64,000 bases of DNA from Epiperipatus broadwayi (lineage: Eukaryota > Onychophora > Udeonychophora > Euonychophora > Peripatidae). The position numbers and the translations under genes are program-made. The notes under the pieces are model-generated. The model was not told the DNA's origin. It searched no databases and saw nothing but the letters and a program-made list of their open reading frames with translations. The stretch lies in NCBI GenBank assembly GCA_028023455.1, contig JAQFVV010012435.1, positions 3,536,001-3,600,000 of the forward strand, in the 5' to 3' direction. Below are positions 47,714 to 60,496 of the stretch, piece by piece; positions within the stretch are counted from its first letter, which is position 1; each line of letters opens with the position of its first letter.

Positions 47714-48203
47714 ATAATAATATATGGAGCATACCAATAGCTCAAACAAGCTCTTATTTAATGAGTGTGGTAAGAGAAAATACTTAAAATCTCTACCTAC
47801 AATATTCTTATCACCAGACCAATTGTTTTTGAGTTTATGGCTCACCTCAGTGAGGAGCTAGAACATTCAGACATTAGATCTAAATGTCAACTCAAAACCC
47901 AGCACTTATTTAATATGTAACTATTGAGAAAATATCTGAAATTTTAAGATGTAAAAATGTCTTTAAATCCAGCTATCTAACTCAAATAGCTATATGGGAC
48001 TAACCAAATTCAGATGTACCATATATTAATAGCCTTAGCATTACCAAATTCTTAAAAGGTAAAAGTATAATAACCAATAAAGCAAGTCATATATAATGTG
48101 ACATTGCTTTTATTTTAGATAGAGATTTAAAATATTTTTTCTTACTACACTTATTAAATAAGAGCTTGTTTGAGCTATTGGTACACTCCCTATATTATAT
48201 ATT
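47714..48203. repeat. Foldback related to family C, decayed hammerhead
   Basis: Arms of about 75 bp (47714-47789 and 48129-48203) are inverted, anchored on 'ACCAATAGCTCAAACAAGCT'. The loop has a degenerate core on the - strand at about 47812-47860: the upstream CTCCTCA matches family C exactly, but CTGANGA reads CTGAGGT and GAAA reads AAAA. 'TTAGATCTAAATGTCAACTC' nearby matches the family D body. A second inverted pair lies at 48070-48096 and 48226-48248. Inactive. Confidence 0.75.
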
Positions 48204-48259
48204 GGTAAAGGAATATCATGATATATATGACTTGCTTTATTGATTATATATATGTATTA

Positions 48260-49890
48260 ATAATACTACAAATTGATGTCTGTATTTCTTCAAAATAATA
48301 TACTGAAGCAGTCAGATCTAAGTTCAATCCGAGCTTCATGAGATCCCACCTGTAGCCTACTTCAAACCCTATTACTAACAGTGAATTTCCGAATGTAATA
48401 GGGCTTTATACATTCAATACACACTAGTTTCAATTAAAACAGTATTATTTAAACATTTGTTAAAACCAATTATTTTGTATTTAAACTAATTAATATTATT
48501 AATAACTTCATGATAAAATTATTCATGAAAACATATATATATATTGTAATTGCGTGGATTGTACTTATATATTTATAAATATTTAAATATATATATATTC
48601 ATTATAAAGTTTCATTACATTGGAATGTTTTATTTTTACTTTTACCAGTCTGTTTGAATTTCTGTGATTAAAAGTTACATTCTTTCGATAAGCTTTCAGA
48701 TCGTCCTTTCCCAAAGACAATGGGGAATCTTTATTAATTAGTAAAAATAATAATTTAAAATATAAGGACGGTTTTCAATTAAAATCATATTCAGAATTTG
48801 TAAATGTATTTTCTAATTAGAAATTGAATTCAAAGTTAATGGATTTGAAAGTTTTATCAAAGAAATGTATCTGAAATCAATTAACAAAATTTTTAACTTT
48901 TGATAATGTAAAAAGCTTTAGCCTGAAGGCCTCAAGAATCAGAATGTGCGGGAAACCAGAGGACAGGTATAAATAGCCTGGAAAAGTTTAAAGAAAAGAG
49001 AAGCTATCTTTTTTTTAAAGAATTTCTACCTAAAGCTATTTCAATTTAAACCATGAATTTTTATAGTGTTTTCAGCATGGTTCATGTCTAATTTCAGGGA
49101 TCTGATTGCTGGATCCTGAAGTTCCTAAAATATCTTTAAATGTAGCTGCAAAGTAAAACTTGTCCATGCCAATCGTGAGCTGCCAAAACCTTAAAGAGGT
49201 CAATCCAAAAATGCTATTTGTATAAGTTAAAATGTGCACCTATGTTTCAACCCAATTGGACTCTGTTGTGTAAATTAAGGAACAAACCATGGAAGGATTG
49301 GTAATATCTTTCTTTAATGAACTGCAACTTTCTGGCCAGTTTTTGAAACTTTAATTTAAATCACCTTTTACATTAACTACTGTTAAAATTCCTTCTTGCT
49401 TTATAATGTCTTAATTTGTATTAGTAATTTTCTATTTCTATCTCTAGTCTTTAAAATTAATATTTTGTTAAATTTCCTTTTCTTATGATGGCGGTTTATT
49501 TCACTAACTTTATTATATATTTTTTGAATGATTATTAATATTATTTATTTTTGATTATATGCCAATAATACTTCAACTCGATAATAATCTCTTTCATTAC
49601 ATTTACCTTAGGAAAATAATATACTATTAAGTTTTATAGTAATTCTTGCCCACTAGAACTAATTTAATACAGTTCTATTAATTATTGAGTTGAAGGATTT
49701 ATTAAATGTTTGCTAATGTTACTAATGGCTGATAATAATTAGCCCATTTTCTAACCTGTGCTCCCGGCTATTTTTTTGAGTTTCACCAATATTTAATTAT
49801 TCATATTAATAATGTTAAAGTGTTTTTCTAATGCTTGATAAAGGAAATAAAATCAATATATCCTAATTTAAATGTTATACTTTATATTAA
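48260..49890. other. AT-rich spacer
   Basis: No gene recognised. Confidence 0.5.
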
Positions 49891-49901
49891 TATTCAGGGA
49901 G

Positions 49902-50506
49902 AGCATGATGTTTAGGGCATAATTAATATAATTATATAATTACATTAATCCCATTTATTTTTAAGCCCGTTTGATTTTAATCTGACATGATCAGGTCATT
50001 ACGTAGAGCATTCCTTCTGTAATTTGGGTTTTATTAATTAAATACGATGATCATGGAATCATCACTTTCCGAACGTTGCTGATGTGAGCCATCATCTGCT
50101 TCATAGGCTTGATATCAGTGATATTACTGTTACTTTAATTACCTAGGAAGAAATTATTTCCTCACTCGCTCGTTATTATATTGGAATACTAAAGGTTCGT
50201 GGTTATGTCGGGCCTGGCTTTCCTGTGTTCCATGGATTCTTAATAGGGCATAAAAGACTTGTAAAATACAAGCTGCCCTTCTACTTCTTAAATCACCAAC
50301 AAGCCATTATATTCCATATTTGTTCTTATTAATGCTCGTAAGTCATCAGTACCATTATTTCTCAGTGCAAATAAAGCCCCGCTCTCTTGCTCATAAATCG
50401 TAATGAATTGATTTTATTAAAGTCAAACAACTTCATGTTCATTTATAATTAAATAAGTTCTTCATTAAACAGTAAAGTTATGCCCTAAACATTTATCATG
50501 CTTTTC
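49902..50506. repeat. Possible MITE with terminal inverted repeats
   Basis: 'AGCATGATGTTTAGGGCATAA' begins at 49903 and its inverted form, with a 3-bp insertion, ends at about 50503 ('TATGCCCTAAACATTTATCATGCT'). The interior is more GC-balanced and complex than the surroundings and has no ORF. No target-site duplication was found, so the call rests on the inverted ends. Confidence 0.55.
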
Positions 50507-51263
50507 GTGAGTTGATTTATGGATGTGTGGAAATGAATCTCACATTCTTTTCTTTTAAAATTAGAATCATAATCTCTTTCCAAGCCAAATACCTTTATTT
50601 ACCTTTGTTTACTTGTTGGAGCATAGGCATATATTTTCCCATTCCATTTCTAAAGACTAGAGTTAATATAAATAATGTTAATCATAAACAATTTGAACAA
50701 AAATATTTACGTATTATTAAATACTTTATATAACATATTTAGTTTTAACTTTCTCCATTATTTAATAACTATTTTAAGTATTAAAATCACTGTCTGTATT
50801 GGCAACCCGAACATACATATATTGATTGATTTATAAATATCCATAGTCATTAGTACAGTCTGATCAGGGGTTTCAAATCATCATCACCCGTTGAGCTAGT
50901 TTCTTGGCGCATAGTCATGTGCCATCCACATATGTTATCTATCGATTTGATCTGAGCTTGTGAGTTGGGTTTGAATTCAGTTTGGTCTTGGGTTTAATTT
51001 TTTGGTTTAACTGGATTTGAATCTGGACCATGGCTTAGGTTGTTGGTAGTGATGTGTGACCAGTACAATATGTAAACTTATAAATAAATATTAGAAAATA
51101 CAGTAATTAAAATTTGTTAAAAATAACAAAATATAAACATCACTTAGAAGCACTTTCAACTGTCCTTGTGGTCTTTGACAACTAATACTTTGAAATATTA
51201 ACTTTCCCATAATTCTGTGATCTTAAGTTTGCTGCCTGTCTATTGATTATGTATATATATATA

Positions 51264-51971
51264 AATACATGAAAGCAGTGAAAAAACTTAATACCAATAT
51301 CAAAAATAATCAACAATATAAATTTCATGTCAAGACAACCTCCTTTTAGCAATAAAGGTGAAAATCCACCTTTATTTACAGTCTAATATGTTTACAATGA
51401 AACTAAAGGCTGCAAATTGACTACAGTGAGTGAAATTATTAATACAAACAAGTTTAAATAAACCTCATTAAATAGGTAAATATATTCTGTACTGAAAGCA
51501 GGATAACAAATAGTCAATTATAACTTTTAAATTGTATTCCAGTTATGTATTACTTTGATAATAAAGCTAACAATATAATGTAAATACATAAAAGCAGTTA
51601 ACACTTAAACAATACCAATAGTATTAACAATTAACAATCTCAATCTGTTGTCAAGGCAACTTTTATTTAATAAAGATGAAAATCCAGCTTTATTTATGAT
51701 CTAATAAGTTTATATAGATACTAATGTTTGCAGATATACTACAGAGAATAAACTTATTAATTCAAAGAAGTTTAAATAAACCTCATTAAATAGGTAAATA
51801 TAAGCTGTTCTGAAAGCAGAATAACAAATAGTCAATTATAACTTTCAACTGGAGTCTCAAACAGCATTCCAACTATTTATTACTTGGATAATAAAGTTAA
51901 TAATGTTCAAGGCTAGATAGGTTTATAAATATAAATATATGAAAGCAATCAACACTTAAGCAATACCAACT

Positions 51972-51976
<5 letters not shown>
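51264..51976. repeat. Tandem repeat, unit about 320-355 bp, 2.1 copies
   Basis: The unit starts with 'AAATACATGAAAGCAGT' at 51264, again at about 51582 and partially at about 51938. Shared internal landmarks include 'GAAGTTTAAATAAACCTCATT' type sequence (51450 and 51768), 'AATAGGTAAATATA' and 'ACAAATAGTCAATTATAAC'. Copies diverge by about 15-20% by eye, with an insertion in the second. No hammerhead or ORF seen. Confidence 0.85.

Positions 51977-52013
<37 letters not shown>
51975..52013. repeat. (TA)n microsatellite next to RTE 3' end
   Basis: Pure AT repeat that forms the tail of the adjoining RTE fragment. Confidence 0.95.
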
Positions 52014-52014
<1 letters not shown>

Positions 52015-52372
52015 CTATCATCAATCATCATCAGCCATTATCAATCCACTGCAAAGATGAAGGTCTCTCCAAGTTCAATCCATCTTTTCCTATCTTTAAC
52101 TTCTCTTCTCCACATCACCCCTGCACACTTTCTTATTTCATCCATCCATCTCACATGTAGTCTCTTTCTGGGTCTTTTACAATCACTTGAAATCCAGTTT
52201 AAAATTTCAATTGTCCATCTATTATCATCTCTTCTAACAATATGTCCAGCCCAAGTCCACTTCAATCTTTTAATTTTTTTCAATGAGGTCAGTAACACCT
52301 GTTTGTTCTCTTACCCATACATTGGGTTTTCAATCCCTTCTTGTTACTCCCAACATGCATCTCTCCATAATG
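52012..52372 (-). pseudogene. 5'-truncated RTE element (3' end only)
   Basis: About 360 bp nearly identical to the 3' end of the RTE at 28.85 kb. On the - strand it encodes 'RRDDNRWTIEILNWI' and 'RPRKRLHVRWMDEIRKCAG', with a frameshift near 52283. It ends in the same (TA)n tail. The 5' break is at about 52372. A typical truncated insertion of the same family, close in sequence and therefore fairly young. Confidence 0.9.
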
Positions 52373-52399
52373 TTTTCCCATTTTAATAAATACTGTTAG

Positions 52400-55300
52400 G
52401 CCATCTTTTACACACTGTTAAGTGAAAGTTAATCAAACTATGGATAAGAAAATATCTTGTTCATATTTCTAAAAACATAGCAATATTTCCTGATTAACTC
52501 GACCCAAGAATTATTACGATTTCAATTGCTGGCATAATCAGTTTTTAATTTATAAAAGAGGGCACCAAAGTCATTAGGCTCACTGATTCTGCATCAAGCA
52601 TATTGTAAACACTAATAATTTTAAAGATTGGCTTTTTTCTTTCTCGTAACTTAAATTATTTTTTTCAGAGAATATTACACCTGGGACTTAGTTAATAACT
52701 ATTGGCTAAGGTAAATTATACTCAAATCCTAATAACTAACAATAATAAACCTAATTATTATCATCAATAATGCACAATGAAAAGTTGATATTAAAAATAA
52801 ATATTTTTATTCTAAAAAATTAAAATATTAAAACACAAATTACTATTAAGTTAGAAAAACACACATACGCTAATCCAGACATAAATCAATTAATTAAAAT
52901 AGTTTATATTAACTTAGCTTTCTTGGATAAATAAAAGTTTCTTAAATAATAAAATTTAATGTCTGTATCAGGATTATATTATAAGCTTATTGGAGAATGG
53001 TTTGCAAATGCTTAATTTAGTCACAATCGAGAATAGTTAATCTTAGTTTACTGGTAAGTTTAGTGAGTTTACGAAGATTGTTGATTACTATGCATAGTTT
53101 TTCATGAGATAGAATGAGCACATGGCCATTAGTTTTAACTTGTTCTTGATTCTGGTTTTAAAGGCTAGTCATGAAAATTTTTCTGGGGTTGATGGTCTTC
53201 ATGATGAATGATGTCAAAAGCTTCGGTCCACTCCAGCATGATGAATTATTTCAGTGTAGAGTGGTTCTGGATTTTGGATCCAGGACCAGCCAAAAGAAAA
53301 AAAAACAGACAAGACCCTGATCACACTGGTATTCTTCCTTTTATACTAGAAGTCCAGTTTTCAGATTTCTGCACATATTTTGTTTTATTATTTTATCAAC
53401 ACACAAGATAATAATCTTGTACATTCCTTCTTAAATTTTAGTTATAACATCTTTTTTTAAAAACATAATTCCGCCATCATTTTACTAATTGAAATCTGCA
53501 TGTGGAATTCTTTCTTTTCTTTAGTTTATCTGGATTAGTAATCTGCATGTCTTTTATTCTTTCCAATTGTAACTTTTATTTTTAATCACATAGAAAAAAT
53601 TATGAACGAAAAATGTAACTTTCATTGTATGTTTTAAAAAAATATATATACAAACTAAAAAGTTTTAATTGCATCTTTTATTAAGATCGCTAAATTTACT
53701 TTTTCTTTTAGCTTTTACCAAATGCCAATATATTTGTACCATATATAAATAAATGGTACAATATATATAATACTTCATACAGACTGATAATATTAAATCC
53801 GTTATAATGTTTTAGGTACTTACATATTAGGCCAGTAGTGAAATTTCATATAGTATTAATCAGGCAATATTGATCTGGAAAAATGATAACCTATAACTTT
53901 ATATACTGGAAATAATACAAATATCTACTATCATGCATTTACATTTTTTGAGGAAAATTATCTTTCACCATCTATACTTATAAAGATTTTTTATTTTGAA
54001 AAATTACCATCTATAATTTTATTTAATGGAAATAAGATAAACATGCATTTATGGTTTTTGCAAGAAATGATCTTCTAACAAGTAAATTTAACAATCTAAA
54101 GTTATTATAAGTTGTAATCAAACCCAAAAAATAATAATATACATATTTAACCACACAATTCTGTCCATTTACAAAATATTGTTTCTTAGCACCACTGTGG
54201 TGGACTAAACTTTATTTTATCTCAAACCATGTTTTGTTACAAATTGCTGCTCTCTTTTAATAATCCCGAATCATACATTACCATTATGTGGTCATAAAAT
54301 TAGCAGCTCAAACAACATTTTAACGAATAACTTTGTTCTCGTCAGAATATTATCTAATCTTCACTTACAACATTAATTTATTTTCTTTTTAAAAGATTGT
54401 AAATGTGTTTAATTTGGTCTTTATATACACATTTGTTTGTGCCGATAACTTTCATCTCCACTGGACTAATACATAAATACTATGTTTTCTAATAGAAGTT
54501 TATGAAGAAAATGTTGCGATGTAATGTTTTTTTAACTGCACATACTCTAGATTATTTCCTTTGAATAATATGACTGATTTTTCAAATCAAGATATTATAA
54601 AATTTGCATCTCATAATAAGGATATTCTATTCTTTATTAAATTCAGATATTTTTTTATTAATTGAAATATAAAAATAATAAAGTAAAATAAATAACATTA
54701 TGGGTTGTTCACAAGCATTATTATATATTGCTCGTAAATGTTTCATATGTTTAACTCTTTTTAAACTATTGGATCTGATGTTCCCTCTTGACTGTTTCAG
54801 TATTATCATTATTATAAATAATTGAAATTCACAAATATATTCATATAAAACAACTATATTTTAAGTATAGTCTTTTTAAATAGATGGAATCTCTAAATAA
54901 TTAAAAATATGTTTGCACAATAGTAAAGAGTAAATTCAGGAAAAAATGAATACTTAAAAGGTAATTCATTTTTTGTTTAAATGTTTATTTATAATATTAA
55001 ATAAATTATGTGCTCTTTGTATAAGTTTTTTTTATATAATTTGACTTAGAAAACATTCTCCTTTAGTCACAGTTATTTTCTATATAGATTTTTTTCACTG
55101 GTAAAACTATAAAATATTAAACAATTTTTACTATATGTAGCATTTTAAAGATACTGTTATTTTTTTTTTTATTACTCCTGAAACTATAATAATACATATA
55201 TAAAAATATATGTACTAAATTATACTATTTGGGTATATCTATTAACTGCTTACTTTGGCAGTTTTGAATTTTCATAATAAAAATGTATTGATAAATGAAG

Positions 55301-56920
55301 TTACTTCCCACCCCCTATCAGAAAATAAAATATTGTTATGAAGTTAAAAACACTTTTATATCACAATAAGTATTCCTATTTAAACTATTTGTGCTACAGT
55401 TATGCTATTTATACTTGCATGTGCTTTTTAAAAATATGCATTTAACACCCAACTCTGAGAATTATGTACCTGGCTTATCAATTAACCCGTGATGAAAATT
55501 TAAGGTGTTCATGTTTTAGTCTTTAACCAAAAATAGTTAGATACCCATTTACCAAGAAATAAATGATTAAAAATCAGATTGGCTTAACTTAAAAAAATAC
55601 AAACCAGTTTCACTTAATTTGGATTTGAAACCCAAATCATGAGAATAAAAAGAGAAATCTGTATCCATGATACATTATAATCAACTGAAATACCATATTA
55701 TTTACTTTATATATATAAAAAAGTGTTAAACGTGAAGAGCAAGAATTCATTTTTTTAAAGAGAAGTCACAGCTTTTATTTATTTACTTTTTAAGAATCAG
55801 TGCTTATTATACTATTTTACTATTTAATATAATTTTTTAATATATATAAATCACTATTTATAACACTTGATTTTAAATGTTAGATATTTTTAATTAAAAA
55901 AATTTATACAATATTATAAATTTCTTTAGAAAAGTATTAACATCCTGAATGATTTTTGCTCATTAAAAGTTTTAATTACAGGATGACATTATTCAAAGTA
56001 TCTAATTCTTTGATTAATAAATGAACTAATAGCTTTTGATTTTTATTATGACAACTTTAATTAAGAAAGTTCTAATTAGTAAAAATTCCATACTTTTTTT
56101 TTTTCTTTAAGTCAACATCTCTTATTAGCTATAATTATTTTTCAAATTGAATGCTAAATTATTTGTATTTTTAAAATAATTTCTGTATTAAAGTGCTAAT
56201 TAGTTAATTTTTATCAATTTATTTTTATGTACATATTATAGCATGTATATTGGCATATGAATACACATAGATAATGCATGTGTGTGCATTATTTATATGC
56301 TCAAAAATGAGTTTCATCACTACACATAAATGTGCTTATATATATGTGTGTGTATAAATGTTTCCATGTTTAACTAAAACAAATTTTTTTGCAAATAAAG
56401 ATGTGAACATATATCTCCGATTTGTATGTGTTTGCATTAATAGTTGTTAATATTATTATTATAATAAAATTTTTGACTGAATCACACCATCAACTAGATA
56501 GTAGATATCATTTCAGCAACATTTTTGAATAATCTATGCTATTAAAAATGATAGCTAATGTGATCGGTATAATCACAGCTTTAACAGCATGCAAAATGTA
56601 TTCATGAGTAAAAATGAAAATATATTCACATAAACATATAAATACTTAAATTAATTCCTTTCTTAAGAAACAAATTAAAACTTTTTACATCACAATAATT
56701 ATGAACTTTACTTGTGTCATATTTATTGAGCGTAAAGTATCATGGTATATGGGATAATCATATAATCATAGGTTAGTAAATTCATATTTGACTATCCTTA
56801 TGATATAGGCAAGAAAAGAAAAATCATTACTCAAAAACTCATTAGCACATTCTAATTCATTGTTTTTTGTTTTTTCAACTTACCTTCAAATAATGGGCTG
56901 TTACAGTTATTAGTTAATTT
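52400..56920. other. Long AT-rich stretch without genes
   Basis: Several short ORFs (53208-53411, 54627-54809) have no family motifs. A small hairpin (GGTTCTGG/CCAGGACC) lies at 53262-53287. No retroelement motif or structured repeat recognised. Confidence 0.5.
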
Positions 56921-56925
56921 AATTT

Positions 56926-56999
56926 ATAGATATAATAAACACCTCTATACTTCCCCATTTTTTTAAAATTCACTTAAAAAGATATAATAAAAGACAAAT
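56926..56999 (+). repeat. Left copy of a 74-bp direct repeat flanking LINE insertions
   Basis: Matches 59297-59371 with a few differences: 'ATAATAAACACCTC(T/A)A', 'CTTCCCCATT' and 'AAATTCACTTAAA'. The two copies enclose the family A scrap and the truncated LINE. Too long for an ordinary target-site duplication, so it is probably a segmental duplication or part of a larger element. Confidence 0.75.
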
Positions 57000-57003
57000 G
57001 ATT

Positions 57004-57046
57004 CCCAAGATGCATTTCGTGCTGAACCAGCACTCTATCAGTTGGT
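57004..57046 (-). ncRNA. Hammerhead remnant, family A
   Basis: On the - strand: ACCAA, then CTGATAGA (one inserted base breaks the CTGATGA box), stem II GTGC-TGGTTCA-GCAC (four perfect pairs), GAAA, TGCA, triplet ATC, TTGGG. Helix III ATGCAT is self-complementary. Only a fragment of the family A body surrounds it. The inserted base probably inactivates it. Confidence 0.55.
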
Positions 57047-57243
57047 GCAGGTCACTATCTCTCGTATATATCTATTATATGAAAAGTATTTATCTAGAGT
57101 AAATTATTACATTTTCATTTACAATTGTCAAACTTCCTCCAGTCACAACTTTGACTCCATCCATTTCAGATAAATACTATAATGATCATTACTAATCATT
57201 TTCAAAACTAGAGATTATTTCTAGCACAGATATAAACTTTAGA

Positions 57244-59215
57244 TTGTTTATAAATAATTTTATTGAAAAACCATATGTAATAATGATACAATTGTAAATC
57301 AAAAATAATAGTTATCCATGTTAATCAGGCAACCAAATGATATGATGTGGTTACTGGTGTTGTTAATCCAGCTTAATCAGGCTCCACATGTTGTCAAATA
57401 AAAATCTGATGAGATTATTCTGTCCTTATGGCAAAATTCCTTCAGCTTGGAAATGAATGTGTCTTCAGGCTTGGGATGAGGAAAGGTAAACTTGTTGCGA
57501 CATCTGGACATCCAGATGGCATAAGTGAGAAAGGTTGAGAGTCTTGTAGTGACATAATCCTTGGACAGGAAGCAGCATTTGATATTTAAGATTTTGTTCA
57601 GGAAAATGTGGCAATAGTAAGTAATGAAAGTTCTGATTTTGTTATATGCTGGGCAATCATTTATCATATGATCAAAGATTTTACAGGTTCTATGGCAGTT
57701 GTAACATGTAGGATCTATATTCTTGAGGAATCAATCTCCTGTAGTGCAGGAACCAGTTTGTCTGGAGTGAATTCAGGTTGATTTTCACTAGAAAGTCCAG
57801 GAACCTTGGCTCCAGCTTGAGATGCCTGAAAAACCTGGTGACCACCTGACGGTTACCACTGAGGTAAGGAATGGTAGAGTTTTGTGTGAGAAATAGCAGG
57901 TTATGAGCATCCCAAATGGAGATTTTTTGTTTGAATACTAAGGTAGAGTGGCCATTGTGAGTGAAAAGGTAGTCAAATATCTGATTTAGCCAGCTTATCG
58001 TTGAAGGTGGAGGTCTGTCTGACGGAATGACTGGTTGTTCCGCTACAATCTGAGGAAATTTCTTTTGTAGGATGTGGATCAGAGAGTGGCACTTTTGGTA
58101 ATATATATAGAAAAAGTTGTGTGCAATGATATACTATTATTTTTACTATGTCGCCGCATGCGTTCAATTCCTATGGCCTCTGTTTTACCATTCCACAAAA
58201 GCCATGCACAGATTCGGTTGATTTTTGTGTTGAAAGTCTTTGTCATGTTAATTATAGGTAGATAGTAGCTAATCTTTGCCATTACCTTGATATTGAGGAG
58301 AGAGATTTTCCCTTGCAGTGATAAATAAACCTTGACAAGGTTTTTAACTGTGTTGGTGGCGGCTTCAATGATGGAATTCTGTATTTGTATCGACATGGCT
58401 TGTGGTGACTTGTATATGGGAAACCCCAAAAAGTTTTGGGGGTCTGCTGAGAAAGGTGATGATATCTTCTTGCCAGTGTTGATTTTCCAGGCCGATGACT
58501 TGTTGAGGTTGAAGGAAAGTTTGGAGGATTCAGAAAATTTTTTGATTATTTGGATGAGAGGTTTTAGATATTTTTGGGAGGATAAGGTGACAAGTACATC
58601 ATCCAAGTAGGCAAATGCTTTACAGTGTTTCTTCAGCTGGGGTACATAGATTCCTGGAAGTTCTGCCTCAATCTGTTTAAGAGGGTTTAAGTAGAGTATA
58701 AATATGAGACCACTAAGTGGAGATCCTTGGGGTATGGATCTTGAAGGAATAAAACCATCTGTAAAGAAACCATTCAGGGAAATGTGGACCAATCTGTTAT
58801 TTAGTAGATTGTCCAATATCTGAATGATTTGAGTAGGAATATCTAGTGCTGAGAGGCAATTTAGCAGGATGTTGACATCTACTGAATTAAATGCTTCAGA
58901 GATGTCTAGCTGAACGGCAATGGTTTTGTATAGATTCTTGGATCTGATATGATCACAGAGGATTTTTACCTCCCCGATTGCAGAGAGTGTGGACAAGCCC
59001 TTCTTTGTGAATTGCAACTGGGATATGCTGTCCAGAATAACATCTTGTATTTTCTCCTTGATCACTCCTTCAATGACCTTAAACAGAATTGGGGTCATGG
59101 AGATTGGTCTTATGCTAGATAGAGCAGATGGGTCCCAGTTTTTCTTAAGAAAGGGGACCATAACTATGGGATAAAGTTTGGGGATAGTTTTTTTGCTGTT
59201 TGCAAGATGGTTAAA
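57244..59215 (-). mobile_element. 5'-truncated L1/Tx1-like LINE
   Basis: The 3' end at 57244 has 'AATAATTTTATTG' (an AATAAA signal on the element strand) and the same 3' sequence occurs at 59592. The 5' break lies within the RT. Gene content and order match the 4.2-10.7 kb LINE, but the family is distinct. Confidence 0.8.
57377..59161 (-). pseudogene. LINE reverse transcriptase and C-terminal region
   Basis: The main frame (59161-58079) starts inside the protein. Motifs: 'VPFLKKNW', 'IRPISMTPILFKVIEG', 'AVQLDISEAFNSV' (motif A Asp intact), 'SIPQGSPLSGLIF' and 'AYLDDVLVTL' (YLDD catalytic motif intact). After a frameshift come a C-terminal finger 'CYNCHRTCKIFDHMINDC' (about 57640-57700) and 'LSTFLTYAIWMSRC' (57667-57377). 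Frameshifts and 5' truncation make it dead, but the RT core is better preserved than in the 5.5 kb element. Confidence 0.85.
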
Positions 59216-59296
59216 CTTTAAACCTCAGTTAAAGATTAATATATCTGATTTTTTATTTTAGACACCCATGGAGTTATTTCCCATGTATGATATCTT

Positions 59297-59371
59297 ATAG
59301 GTATAATAAACACCTCAATGCTTCCCCATTCTTTTTAAATTCACTTAAATAAAGATAAAATAAAGGCAAAG
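59297..59371 (+). repeat. Right copy of the 74-bp direct repeat
   Basis: See 56926-56999; the second copy sits just 5' of the LINE break. Confidence 0.75.
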
Positions 59372-59591
59372 AGTGTTTAATTTAATTTATATGTTTATTC
59401 ATTGTTCCATAGTGACAAGGGCTAGATAAGATTGAAATCTGGACAAGTCCATTACTTGAAGGTAAGTTGACCATAAAATTCATTGGAGAACTAGTTGAGA
59501 AATATGTGACCTTATAATGGGATATTTAAATGGTATTAGTAGTAATATTATTATATTTAATTACTTTATTTGAATAAAAGTATAATGTATA

Positions 59592-59908
59592 TTTATAAAT
59601 AATTTTATTGAAAAACCATATGTAATAATGATACAATTGTAAATCAAAAATAATAGTTATCCATTGTTAGTCAGGCAACCAAATGTTCTGATGTGGTCAC
59701 TGGTGTTGCTTAATCCAGCTTAATCAGGCTCCACATGTTGTCAAATTAAAATCTGGATGAGATTATTCAGTCCTTATGGCGAAATTCCTTCAGCTTGGAA
59801 ATGAATGTGTCTTCAGGCTTGGGATGAGGAAAGGTAAACTTGTTGTGACATCTGGCCAACCAGATGGCATAAGTGAGAAAGGTTGAGGGTCTTGTGGTAA
59901 CATAATGT
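59592..59908 (-). mobile_element. Second truncated copy of the same LINE (3' end)
   Basis: About 315 bp matching 57244-57560 with a few percent divergence, including 'TAAATAATTTTATTG', 'CAGGCTCCACATGTTGTC' and 'TCAGGCTTGGGATGAGG'. It breaks off at 'GTAACATAATG' at 59908, next to the family A foldback. Both copies end at the same base, so they are independent insertions of one family. Confidence 0.9.
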
Positions 59909-59929
59909 ATATACTAAACTTTAGATGGA

Positions 59930-60256
59930 ATTAGATAGGGATTTGAGCACAGACTTTCAAGCTCCCTTATAACTGATGTATATGATCACATACATGTGAA
60001 AAAGATAAACGGTCTCCAATATACATAATTTGTGCTTCACAGCACCATCAGTTGGTCTAGATCATCACCTACCACACATATTTAGAATCAGGGTTCAGTT
60101 TATGTTAAGATAACAAATTAACAAACATTAATGGATTGGTTTCAATCTTCTCCACTCTCCAATTCTTCAGCCATAAATTTTAATGGACAGGCTTCAATCT
60201 TGAAGTCTATCCATTAAAGTTTGAGGATTTGATATCTTAATATAAAGTGAGCACAG

Positions 60257-60312
<56 letters not shown>

Positions 60313-60470
60313 AGATGATGTTCTGGAGCAATTGATGACTGCTGCTTCAGCACTAACTACATATATTGGAGATTATTTATTTTTTTCACATGTATGTGGT
60401 TATGTGTATCATAAGATGGAGTGGATAGCTGAAGGCAGTTTGAAAGTCTGTGTTCAAATCCCCATCTAAT
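59930..60470. repeat. Family A inverted dimer, third copy
   Basis: The ends 'ATTAGATAGGGATTTGAGC' (59930) and 'TTCAAATCCCCATCTAAT' (60453-60470) are inverted copies. Each arm of about 140 bp carries a decayed hammerhead core, on the - strand at 60015-60056 (CTGATG with a base lost, GTGC/GCAC stem intact) and on the + strand at 60326-60370. A (TA)n tract (60258-60310) lies in the middle. More diverged than the 23.3 kb dimer. Confidence 0.8.
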
Positions 60471-60496
60471 AAATCATTTTATTTAAATAATTTATA

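Noticed and set aside
49990-50120. GAACGTTGCTGATG and CATCATCTGC as a possible hammerhead
   Set aside because: The order of boxes, GAAA and stem pairing do not fit either strand.
53208-53411. 67-codon ORF near a small hairpin
   Set aside because: No motif or codon signal, and it lies in anonymous AT-rich DNA.
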